Shown: piece after piece, positions 43,910 to 51,555 of the stretch
Layout: each line of letters opens with the position of its first letter
Position numbering within the stretch: position 1 is the first letter of the stretch
From: a bacterium
GTDB lineage: Bacteria; Hydrothermota; Tepidihabitantia; Tepidihabitantales; Tepidihabitantaceae
Direction of reading: 5' to 3'
Assembly (NCBI GenBank): GCA_035505375.1
Contig: DATJQV010000057.1
Location: 1-55,850, forward strand
DNA length: 55,850 bases
Program-made: the position numbers and the translations under genes
The notes under the pieces: generated by a model
What the model saw: the letters and a program-made list of their open reading frames with translations, nothing else
Told to the model about the DNA's origin: nothing
The model's database searches: none

Positions 43910-45136
43910 TCACCTGTACTTCGGGTTTGCCCTTGCGAGATATGGCCGCTTCTTGGTCCTATCCAAGACGATGTTCTCGTAGCAGTACCAGTTGCCGTCT
44001 GCAGGAAAGAAGAAAGGCGGCAGTCTGCTGATATAGCTGCGACTGAGCTCTCTTGTCCTCTCAATGATTGCGCTGGAGTCCACACCGAAGTGCTGTCTAA
44101 TGACCTCGATCAACGGTGTGATGAAGTACTCGCCTAGCTTGAAATCGAACATGAAGCTGTGCTTGATGTTGTAGTTGTACTGCCCTCGCTGGATGCACTT
44201 GTAGGGAGCGCTGCGAAATTCAGCATTGATGTGCAAGTCCTCAGCCAAAGACAGGTCCTTGTCGACCGACTCCAAATCACGGATTACTATCCCCACCACC
44301 ATGCAGTCTGAATTCAGTCCTATCAGGGCATTCTGGGCGTGGAACTCGAGCTCCAAGGCGCAGTTAAGGAGAAGCTCAAAGTGGCAAACAATGAGTGGTG
44401 AGATAATGGACTCGAATAGGTAATCGTCGGGCGCCTTGTTCTGCGAATTCACGAGTTGGACCAGCAGCGGAGGGTCCTCTTCGTGCTTGATGTCCTTTGA
44501 GAACAGAGAGAAAGCAGGCACGCCGACGTGTAGCTTATTCGGACGCGGGAAAGGTGTGGCCTCACGGTACACCATCCCCCACTCATACTTGCCTGTCTTG
44601 GTTGGCAATGACACGACTCTGGCTCCGGGCTCTTCTAGGAACAGAAACTGCCTTGGCAGCTTGCTGGCCTGGACGGCTTTCCTGATGATCTCTGTAAGTT
44701 CCACACTGGAAATCGCATGGTTGCGCGTGATCTGCCGGTCAATCCTGCCTATCAGACCCTTGTAGTTCAGCTTGACGTACCCGGGCCGATCTGGGTTGAG
44801 GATCTCGACAGTTCTTGAACTGGAGGTCGGCAAGACGCAGAAATCTGAAACACGGATTGATTCACAGCAGGACGTGACCAACTCGTTCTCCGCCATGTCG
44901 GGGTGCAATAGGATTTCAGCGTCGCCGAAGAAGCCGGGAATGTCCCCGTAATCGGAAAGCATGTCCTTGGCGAACTTCGCGGCGTAGAGGTTGAAGGCTG
45001 TGGCCGGACCCCTTGGATTAGTCATAACCGACGTGTTGTACATCCATGTAAACCCGCTGGGCGACCCATCATTCACGTATCGTTCCATGTACCGCCTCGC
45101 CGCAATCGGGTCCCGTAGGATGTCCTTGATCAGCAC
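43910..45136 (-). CDS. IucA/IucC-like (NIS siderophore synthetase-type) protein
   Basis: A 408-residue protein. PTSSSRTVEIL followed by YVKLNYKGLIGRIDRQI matches the ATP-site strand pattern of the IucA/IucC family, and ALELEFHAQNALIGL matches its conserved EAHxQN motif. The family joins citrate or other carboxylates to amines, as in aerobactin synthesis. The usual protein is about 580-600 residues; this one lacks most of the N-terminal and FhuF-like C-terminal parts. It has no siderophore neighbours, so another amide-forming role is possible. The GTG start lies 6 nt after a TAGGAT -10-like element, though the -35 is poor. Confidence 0.65.
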   Translation of the reverse strand: MLIKDILRDPIAARRYMERYVNDGSPSGFTWMYNTSVMTNPRGPATAFNLYAAKFAKDMLSDYGDIPGFFGDAEILLHPDMAENELVTSCCESIRVSDFCVLPTSSSRTVEILNPDRPGYVKLNYKGLIGRIDRQITRNHAISSVELTEIIRKAVQASKLPRQFLFLEEPGARVVSLPTKTGKYEWGMVYREATPFPRPNKLHVGVPAFSLFSKDIKHEEDPPLLVQLVNSQNKAPDDYLFESIISPLIVCHFELLLNCALELEFHAQNALIGLNSDCMVVGIVIRDLESVDKDLSLAEDLHINAEFRSAPYKCIQRGQYNYNIKHSFMFDFKLGEYFITPLIEVIRQHFGVDSSAIIERTRELSRSYISRLPPFFFPADGNWYCYENIVLDRTKKRPYLARANPKYR

Positions 45137-46060
45137 AGACTCATCCTAGCGATCTGTATTGATGACATGAGGAACATAATCCTCTCATCGACTCTGCTAG
45201 ACCGGAGCCGGCCCTCAGTCCCCAAGAGCCTCGGGGTTTCTGGGCACACAGAGCTAGTCCCGAAACTCGCTCACACGGGCTTCGGGCCACAATTGTTTGG
45301 GTGTAGCGCGAGACAGTATCACAACAGACGCTAGTGTCTGCGTGCGACGGGCTGGTTTTCAGACAAGCTCCACATTACCAAACTCCAAATCCTCAAGTCA
45401 TGACGGAATTGATTCACCTTCGGCAGTGACTATACGCCCGCAGAACCGCATGTCAAGCGCTGCCAGAATCGCGCGTGAGCGAAGCCGTGGCGGTACCAGT
45501 CGCCGGCGGGAGAACGCGCGTCGGCTGCGCGAGTATCCAGCGACAACACGTGCCCATTCGACTCGCCGATTTCCCGAAACGACCCGGCCTCGGTTTGCCG
45601 GTGCCACATGGCAGCTTGCCGAGCAGAACCGGAGACCTGACACGGCGGAATGGACCGTGAGGCCGGAACCGGACAGCTACCAGATCTCCTTCCATCTCTC
45701 CTCCCATCCCTTCGTGTCCGCTCTTGCGACTGCGGCAAGTGCACTCACGAAGATTCGAGCGGGATGGCTTGAAGGCAAGCACAAGGCATACAGCATTCGG
45801 TACACAGCAGACAGCAGATAGTACACAGAGGCAGCCGAGAGTATCATCGAAAGATGTGGAAGAAGGTTGTAGCCGTGTCTGCGAGGCAGCCGCGCCATGG
45901 GCAGCCATCGCAGACACGGCCAAAGGCACGGGCTTCCGCAGAGCAGCATGGTTATCCAAGTGCGATTTGCCGTGGCATCCTCCCTTCCTCCGTGTTGACC
46001 TCATGACTCAATGTAACGCCACACGTTGGGGACGAAACACTAAGGAAGCAGACCGAAGAA
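45137..46060. other. Long intergenic stretch without a convincing gene
   Basis: Frames of up to about 180 codons are open on both strands but have mosaic, Arg/Ser/Pro-rich composition and no ribosome sites. I read the region as non-coding. A self-similar dispersed repeat lies at 45785-45835 (AAGGCATACAGCATTCGGTA). Confidence 0.5.
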
Positions 46061-46384
46061 GACGTCCTGCCGATCAACCTGGGAACCGTCCCCGGAGTGG
46101 TTACCAGGGCGACACCCGGCGGGGTTCTGATGGAGGCTGGCGGGTGGAATTCCTCGGCGTTTCCGCGGCCGGTCTGCGCCGCGACTACCGAGTCTCTTCG
46201 GAAGGCGAATTGCGGTCAGGCCCTTTCCACGACTGCAAATACGACTTCCCAGCCGGATCGCATCACGGCTCGCAGGTCAACTTGCGACGCCACCTGTAAG
46301 GGGACTTGCAGGAGAACTTCCGTGGCGACTTCGATGACTTCTTGCGGGTCGATGCCAAGGGCGCTCGGAGGCGTGCTTTGTCGC
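46061..46384. repeat. 12-bp-period degenerate tandem array E
   Basis: About 27 units in 12-bp phase, the most decayed of the six. The core reads ACGACTTCCCAG (46241), TCAACTTGCGAC (46277), GGGACTTGCAGG (46301), AGAACTTCCGTG (46313) and GCGACTTCGATG (46325); consensus NNGACTTGCNGG. Outer units are weak, so the edges are approximate. Confidence 0.65.
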
Positions 46385-46449
46385 CGGGCCGTCGGCCGTG
46401 TCTGTCCAGGCGAGCCCGCCGCTACGAGACGAGAGACCTAGCGGGGCAT

Positions 46450-46944
46450 CTATCGGCGAGGAATCGCGACGACGCTTGGGGCTGGGACACGGTCCGACTC
46501 CTCGGCGGAATCGGTCATGTCCTTCTGTCCCGGCATGGATCGCGCGCCGGATTCCCGGAAGTCTCTCAGTATTTCCGCGTGGTCGAAGACCAATTCGGTT
46601 TCGGTTATTGCGTCTAGATCAATCAAGCGGTAGCGGTCGGCATCGTCCCCAGCCCTGGGCTTCCCGATTCCGCGGGCTGTGAACACGACCGACACCACAT
46701 GCCCACGCGGATCCCGTCCCGGGGCTGAGTAGACACGGAACTGCCGCAGATTCTCAAGATCCAGCTCAGTTTCCTCCTTGACCTCCCGCCTAACTGCGGC
46801 TTCGACGCTCTCGCCAGATTCCACAAACCCACCGGGAAGGGCCCAACCAAGAGGCGTATACTTGCGCTGAATCACGAGCGCCTTGCCGTCCACAAGGACT
46901 ATGCAGTCAACCGCCAGCCTTGGTTGCCGAGGCTTATCCTGCAT
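46450..46944 (-). CDS. Nudix hydrolase
   Basis: A 164-residue protein with the complete Nudix box GGFVESGESVEAAVRREVKEETEL, so it should be an active nucleoside-diphosphate-X hydrolase. The N-terminal strand LAVDCIVLVDGKALVIQRK resembles ADP-ribose or NADH pyrophosphatases. A 50-residue low-complexity tail follows the domain. It begins 6 nt after the guanylate-kinase/deoxyribosyltransferase-like gene, in the same operon. A joint role in nucleotide clearing or signalling is inferred. Confidence 0.92.
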   Translation of the reverse strand: MQDKPRQPRLAVDCIVLVDGKALVIQRKYTPLGWALPGGFVESGESVEAAVRREVKEETELDLENLRQFRVYSAPGRDPRGHVVSVVFTARGIGKPRAGDDADRYRLIDLDAITETELVFDHAEILRDFRESGARSMPGQKDMTDSAEESDRVPAPSVVAIPRR

Positions 46945-46950
46945 GTGGCA

Positions 46951-48066
46951 TCACAGCGGACCTTGCCCGGCTGCCCCGCCCTTGTCATGAGCCAAGCCCA
47001 ACGCAGTCAGGACGGTCTGAACAAGCCTGCGCTCAAACACGCTCATGCCCTGGGGCGTGGACTTGTAGAGTACGTGCCGAAGGTGCATGAGATCGAACGG
47101 AACCTCATCGTCCTGCGTGATGAGAACTACTTCCTTGCCCATCGCGACGCATATTCCTGTCTCGTAGAAGACGTTCGGGTTGCCACGCGTCAGATCCGCA
47201 ACGACGATTCTTGCATTACGCAGGGCGAGCACAATGTCATCCATGACCGGCCTGTTTGAGAATATGCCGTCCGCCCTCAGCACGTCCAGTCCGACCTCCC
47301 GGAGCGCGTTGCGCATGTGGTCGTAGACTGGCTTGAGTTGCGGTCGAAAGGGCATGAGTACAAAGCACAGGTTCGGATTGACGTATGGATGCGGTACAAA
47401 AACCGGTGACGAACCGCGCATCTCTAGAAACTGCGCGACCGCGCTGTCCAAACAATCACGCGTGTTCTCGATTACTGTCAGCGGCTCACCCGACCTGTGC
47501 CGACCGTTAATGAAGGCCAAGTCGAGCACGTTCAGCTGCATCCGGCGTCGGATGAACTGCAACGGAGTCGCGCTTCCGTACTCTTGGCTGCTGAACGTCC
47601 GGTCAGCCACCTTCATTCGGAGTCTTCGCCGGAGTTCGACGTTCGGAGCGAAGTCACTCTCCAAGCATCTCGGATCAAAGAGCTCATCCACCGTCCCCGT
47701 GTGAACAAACACCGTCGCGATATTCGCGCCGTAGGTGGCCTTGAGCTTCGAGGCACCGAATGTGCCAGACATGATGATCCCGTCATCAACCGAGTGTATG
47801 GCTTCTATGATGTGGCGGGCATCGATCCCGAAGTAGTACCCTTCATATTCCTCGATGTGTACGAAGTCGCCCGCCAGTATCTTGCGCAGGAAGCCCGCCT
47901 TAGGTACGAAGTGGTAATCGACTCCGTCCCGTTCTCTCGGCCGTCTGGGTCTAGACGTGGTCCTGCACAAGAGTTGTAGACGCTGTGGACGCATCTTCTG
48001 AAGAGCCCGGAGGAACGCCGTCTTTCCGGCTCCAGAACAACCGCATACAGCGTATATGCGCCCCAT
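46951..48066 (-). CDS. Guanylate kinase-like domain fused to a nucleoside deoxyribosyltransferase/TIR-like domain
   Basis: A 371-residue two-domain protein. Residues about 1-190 resemble guanylate kinase: P-loop GCSGAGKTAFL, the GMP-site signature TSRPRRPRERDGVDYHFV and the Glu-Tyr-Tyr motif EYEGYYFG. Residues about 225-360 form a Rossmann-like domain, CFVLMPFRPQLKPVYDHM, ADGIFSNRPVMDDI, VVADLTRGNPNVFYETG and DLMHLRHVLY. This pattern is shared by a broad nucleoside 2-deoxyribosyltransferase/TIR-like group often seen in stress and defence loci. A lid Asp/Glu catalytic set is plausible (ADLT...YETG). Such a fusion is not one I recognise. The gene has a near-perfect promoter and is followed by the Nudix gene. 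Confidence 0.75.
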   Translation of the reverse strand: MGRIYAVCGCSGAGKTAFLRALQKMRPQRLQLLCRTTSRPRRPRERDGVDYHFVPKAGFLRKILAGDFVHIEEYEGYYFGIDARHIIEAIHSVDDGIIMSGTFGASKLKATYGANIATVFVHTGTVDELFDPRCLESDFAPNVELRRRLRMKVADRTFSSQEYGSATPLQFIRRRMQLNVLDLAFINGRHRSGEPLTVIENTRDCLDSAVAQFLEMRGSSPVFVPHPYVNPNLCFVLMPFRPQLKPVYDHMRNALREVGLDVLRADGIFSNRPVMDDIVLALRNARIVVADLTRGNPNVFYETGICVAMGKEVVLITQDDEVPFDLMHLRHVLYKSTPQGMSVFERRLVQTVLTALGLAHDKGGAAGQGPL

Positions 48067-48372
48067 ATGTTCGCCGTGTTCAGCGTATTGGCAGGAACGA
48101 CAAGTTCATGTCAACGGACCGGAGACGCCGATACTACTTGACGGTACCGATAGAACTAGCTCAGCCATCTTGCCTAATTATACGTTGTCAGGAAACTCAG
48201 TCAATTCCGCGATGCAGCGCGTCCGACCCCATCGAGTGGCCGGTACGTCAAGCGAATGGTGACTCGATCTCTGAGGCGGATATGTTACGGTGCTCCTCCG
48301 CCAACATCGGAATACGCCAGTAGGGACTGTCATCAACCGGGGAAAATGCAGTCGTCCGCGAGCTCAGGCTAC
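48067..48372. other. Promoter-bearing intergenic stretch
   Basis: A 306-bp gap without a gene. It contains the promoter at 48177-48204 and a GGGACTGTCATCAACCGGGG-type dispersed motif near 48327. Confidence 0.5.
48177..48204 (-). promoter_or_regulatory. Sigma-70 type promoter for the kinase-fusion/Nudix operon
   Basis: Minus strand: TTGACT, 16-bp spacer, TATAAT (perfect -10). Leader about 104 nt. Confidence 0.8.
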
Positions 48373-49272
48373 TTACCCTTCATTGTGACCCGAGCTACCG
48401 GATGGTGCAAGCAAGGAAGCAGAAGGGATTGCGTCCTTGCCCTGGATGTAGTTTGCCAATGCCTCCTGCCAAGGTCTCAGTTCCCTCCCGAATCGGCGCT
48501 TGAAGTTGCGATTCTCCAACACGGAGAATGCCGGCCGCGGCGCCCGTCTGGCAGCCGTGGCGGTGTCAATCGGTACGACTTCACACTTTGCGCCCGAGAG
48601 CTTCACCACTTCCGTCGCGAGTTCGAACCAGGAACATTGGCCGGAGTTTGTCACGTGGTAGAGACCGAAGTGCTTGGAACGGGCAAGATCCCACAATGGC
48701 CGGCACAGGTCACGCGCATAGGTCGGCGACCCAACTTGGTCGCTAACCACTTCTATTCTTGGAACTTGCTGCGACTTCTCACGTATAGTGTCAACGAAGT
48801 TTCGGCCGTACCTGCCGTAGAGCCAGCTCGTGCGTACGATGAAATGGCGGCGACAGCTCCGCGTGACCGCGTTCTCGCCCATCAGCTTGGTCCGGCCGTA
48901 GATGGAGAGCGGGTTGGTGGCGTCGTTCTCGCGGTAGGGTCGCCTGGATCGGCCGTCGAAGACGTAGTCGGTCGAAAGGTAGACCATTTTCCGGCTGAGC
49001 TCCTCAACGCCAAGCGCCACAGCCCAGGTGCCTTGAAGGTTGACGCTGGTCGCTCCGCCCGCATCGTCCTCGCAGCCGTCCACGTCAGTCCGTGCAGCGA
49101 GGTGGAACACGACGTCGGGGCCAACCTGGTGAATGCCATTGATGGTCTTCTCAACGTCGGTGACGTCATGCTCGGGCAGATCCCAGCCGATGACCTCCTC
49201 ATTCTGGTGGCGAAGAAATTGCACCAGATCAGTCCCAAGCATCCCGTTGGCACCGGTGACTAGGCAGCGCAT
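48373..49272 (-). CDS. rfbD: dTDP-4-dehydrorhamnose reductase family (RfbD-like)
   Basis: A 299-residue short-chain dehydrogenase. NAD(P)-binding GANGMLGTDL at the N-terminus, the LAARTDVDGCE segment, STDYVFDG, and catalytic YGRTKLMGE (YxxxK). RTSWLYG and VSDQVGSPTYARDL are typical of RfbD. It makes dTDP-L-rhamnose, a surface-polysaccharide precursor. No rfbABC are beside it, so an RmlD-like reductase of another pathway is possible. No ribosome site; leader about 36 nt. Confidence 0.9.
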   Translation of the reverse strand: MRCLVTGANGMLGTDLVQFLRHQNEEVIGWDLPEHDVTDVEKTINGIHQVGPDVVFHLAARTDVDGCEDDAGGATSVNLQGTWAVALGVEELSRKMVYLSTDYVFDGRSRRPYRENDATNPLSIYGRTKLMGENAVTRSCRRHFIVRTSWLYGRYGRNFVDTIREKSQQVPRIEVVSDQVGSPTYARDLCRPLWDLARSKHFGLYHVTNSGQCSWFELATEVVKLSGAKCEVVPIDTATAARRAPRPAFSVLENRNFKRRFGRELRPWQEALANYIQGKDAIPSASLLAPSGSSGHNEG

Positions 49273-49314
49273 ATGACTCGGTGAAGCCGGCCCGGCAGGA
49301 GACGCATCTGTCTG

Positions 49315-49342
49315 AGTGTATCCCCGGCGGCCACGGAATCAA
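49315..49342 (-). promoter_or_regulatory. Sigma-70 type promoter for rfbD
   Basis: Minus strand: TTGATT, 16-bp spacer, TACACT. Back to back with the divergent promoter at 49355, only 12 bp away. Confidence 0.65.
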
Positions 49343-49354
49343 GTCGCCATGGGT

Positions 49355-49382
49355 TTGACTAGTTGCGGCATGGGACTATACT
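49355..49382 (+). promoter_or_regulatory. Sigma-70 type promoter for the YidD-fusion operon
   Basis: TTGACT, 16-bp spacer, TATACT, then 8 nt to the TTG start codon. Predicted leaderless. Confidence 0.75.
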
Positions 49383-49390
49383 GACGCAAG

Positions 49391-50641
49391 TTGGCAAGAA
49401 CCATCTTCGTCGTTCTCTGGCTGGTCTGCACCGGCGCCGCCCGTTATGACCCGCTATCGGTCTCCGGCGAGTGGATGATCAATGCCTACAAGGCGGTGCT
49501 CTCGCCGCTGCAGGGCCAGAACGTCTGCAACTTCCAACCCACGTGCTCGCAGTTCATGAAAGCCGCAATCAAATCACAGGGATTCTTTCCGGGCGTATTC
49601 ATAGGCGCCGACCGCCTGATGCGCGACAACCCGGAAGTCTGGGCGTACTACGGGAATTACTACACGGGCGGCGTTGTGAACGGCAGAATCCCTGACCCGG
49701 TGGAGAACCACCTCGCATGGCGCAAGCCGGCCGACGAGCCGGGGCTCCTGGTGGCGGCGTCGCCGGGTTCCGCTCAAGAGAGCACCGGAGGCAGAAACAC
49801 GCCCCCGATTCCGAACCTGAGTTTCGCCGACTTTCTGTACTCTTCAAGCGATTATCAGCTGGCTGCGGCAGAGTACCTGAGAGTGAGATTCGCGTCGGGC
49901 TCGCCCGGCGTAAGCGCCTATGCCGGGCTCATGGCGGCTGAGTCGTACCTGCGGGACGGGGACATTCCGGCGGCGCGTCACGCTTTCAAGGACCTGGAAT
50001 ATCCATCATCACACGACTTCAAGTACTACGGGCTCGGCCGGGCCTGCTTCGCCGAGGCCGACTATGCCGGAGCACGCGCTGTTCTCGATTCAATCACTTC
50101 CTCTCCCCTCTCGCGACAGGCCCGGGACCTATCCGGCTGGACATACTTCCGGCAACACCGATTCGCCGACGGCGCGTCTCTGCTCAAGCCGGCTGGTGGC
50201 GCGGGGCAATCGACCGCGGCCGAGGACGAACTGTCCTCAATGGATGGACGCGCCATTCGACGACGCTCCCGACTCGTAAGCACCCTGCTCTCTGCGGTCA
50301 TCCCGGGCGTGGGACAAATCTACTCGGGCCGAGCCGGCGACGGAGGATACTCGTTCCTGACCGTTGCCGGGGCCGGCATCGTCACCTGGTGGTTCGCTGA
50401 GGAACACGGCAAGTATGACCCGACGTACGTCAAGGTATCCATCATCGGCGCCATCACCGCTCTGTTCTATGCGGGCAATGTCTACGGGGCAAACATCGCG
50501 GCCCGCGACTACAACCGGCTTCAGGAGCGCCGCTACGTCCAGCGCGCCGACTCTCTGTTTGGCCTCATCCCGCTGGAGCCGGACTATCGGGCGCTACTCG
50601 ACTCGGTGCCTCGTGACACAGCCACCGCCGGCCGCCAATGA
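49391..50641 (+). CDS. YidD domain fused to TPR-like and membrane domains
   Basis: A 416-residue protein. A signal-like N-terminus (TIFVVLWLVCTG) is followed by a YidD domain at about 30-85: INAYKAVLSPLQG, CNFQPTCSQFMKAAI, FIGADRLMRDNP. YidD proteins help YidC insert membrane proteins and are usually only 70-90 residues. Here a TPR-like segment (about 140-270) and a C-terminal membrane region (STLLSAVIPGVGQIYSGRAGDGGYSF) follow. That region is shared with the next gene (AAMSTLLPGSGEVYAGQPAKGL), suggesting a duplicated TM2-like module. TTG start 8 nt from the -10; the stop overlaps the next ATG. Confidence 0.8.
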   Translation: MARTIFVVLWLVCTGAARYDPLSVSGEWMINAYKAVLSPLQGQNVCNFQPTCSQFMKAAIKSQGFFPGVFIGADRLMRDNPEVWAYYGNYYTGGVVNGRIPDPVENHLAWRKPADEPGLLVAASPGSAQESTGGRNTPPIPNLSFADFLYSSSDYQLAAAEYLRVRFASGSPGVSAYAGLMAAESYLRDGDIPAARHAFKDLEYPSSHDFKYYGLGRACFAEADYAGARAVLDSITSSPLSRQARDLSGWTYFRQHRFADGASLLKPAGGAGQSTAAEDELSSMDGRAIRRRSRLVSTLLSAVIPGVGQIYSGRAGDGGYSFLTVAGAGIVTWWFAEEHGKYDPTYVKVSIIGAITALFYAGNVYGANIAARDYNRLQERRYVQRADSLFGLIPLEPDYRALLDSVPRDTATAGRQ

Positions 50642-51534
50642 TACTGCTTCTCGTCCTCTTCTCCCAATCGCCGATCGCCAATCACCAATCGCCAATCGCT
50701 GAAATGGCCCTGGGAGACTCGCTGCTCAAGCATGGCTTCAACGACGTGGCCGTGCAGGAGTTCAAACGCCTATCATGGCTCAACGAATCCGACAGTGCCC
50801 TTGCCGGCCGAGTGCATTTCAAGCTCGGACTCAGCCTCGCAGCCGCGTCTCAACTGGCGGACGCGGCCGAGGAACTGCAGGAGGCGGCGCGCAGCAGCCC
50901 GGAACTGTCCGAACCGACCCATGCCGCAATGACCGGCTACTACGCCCGCGCGAAGCGGTACGACCTTGCCGCCTTCGAACTCTCCGACATCCTTGTCTTC
51001 ACGCGCGACTCGGCCCGGCGGGCTAAGCTTGAGTCGGCAATGGGCTGGCTCCAATTGCACGAAGGCGATGTCGCATCCGCGGCAAGAAGCTACGACCTTG
51101 CCGGCATGCAGGACGTGGCCGGCGTAATCCGGTCCTCCGACCATGGCCCGAGCCGCAACTCCACGCTCGCCGCAGCGATGTCCACGCTCCTGCCCGGTTC
51201 CGGTGAGGTATACGCCGGGCAACCGGCGAAAGGGCTCCTGGCCTTCGCTGTGAACGCCGGTTCGCTCGCCTGGGCCACCGCCGCGGCCAAGAGCGGCGAC
51301 TGGGTGAGCGCGTCGGTGATTATCGGCGTGCTGTTCTGGCGGTTCTACAACGGTTCGCGTTCCAACGCGGCTGCCTTTGCCGACGACTTCAACTCCCTGT
51401 CCCGGCAACGCCGCATCGAGCGGCTCGCGGCTGAGCGGCAGGAACCGGATTGGTTCGGCGAGGTCGACAGCGTGCTTGGATACCCGTTGAGGCCGGCCGA
51501 CTCATCGGCCCATTCCGTACCAAGTCTGAGATAG
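50638..51534 (+). CDS. TPR and TM2-like membrane protein
   Basis: A 298-residue protein starting in the preceding stop (ATGA). The N-terminus is a short hydrophobic stretch (MILLLVLFS), then QSPIANHQSPIA, encoded by a self-similar repeat. TPR-like helices follow (about 30-160), then a membrane segment with the PGSGEVYAGQ motif found in TM2-like proteins, and a basic tail. The same order as the second half of the preceding protein implies duplication. Perhaps an assembly or protein-export partner; function not recognised. Confidence 0.7.
   Translation: MILLLVLFSQSPIANHQSPIAEMALGDSLLKHGFNDVAVQEFKRLSWLNESDSALAGRVHFKLGLSLAAASQLADAAEELQEAARSSPELSEPTHAAMTGYYARAKRYDLAAFELSDILVFTRDSARRAKLESAMGWLQLHEGDVASAARSYDLAGMQDVAGVIRSSDHGPSRNSTLAAAMSTLLPGSGEVYAGQPAKGLLAFAVNAGSLAWATAAAKSGDWVSASVIIGVLFWRFYNGSRSNAAAFADDFNSLSRQRRIERLAAERQEPDWFGEVDSVLGYPLRPADSSAHSVPSLR
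50662..50700. repeat. Self-similar repeat in the 5' end of a coding sequence
   Basis: CCCAATCGCCGATCGCCAAT-type repeat, in frame, encodes the residues just after the hydrophobic N-terminus. A true start at the ATG at 50704 would leave it outside the gene, but that start has no better site. Confidence 0.55.
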
Positions 51535-51555
51535 CCGGATCGACAGGAGGCACAA

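Noticed and set aside
45297-46004. Overlapping frames of 174 and 183 codons on opposite strands
   Set aside because: Mosaic composition, no motif, no ribosome site; part is dispersed-repeat sequence.
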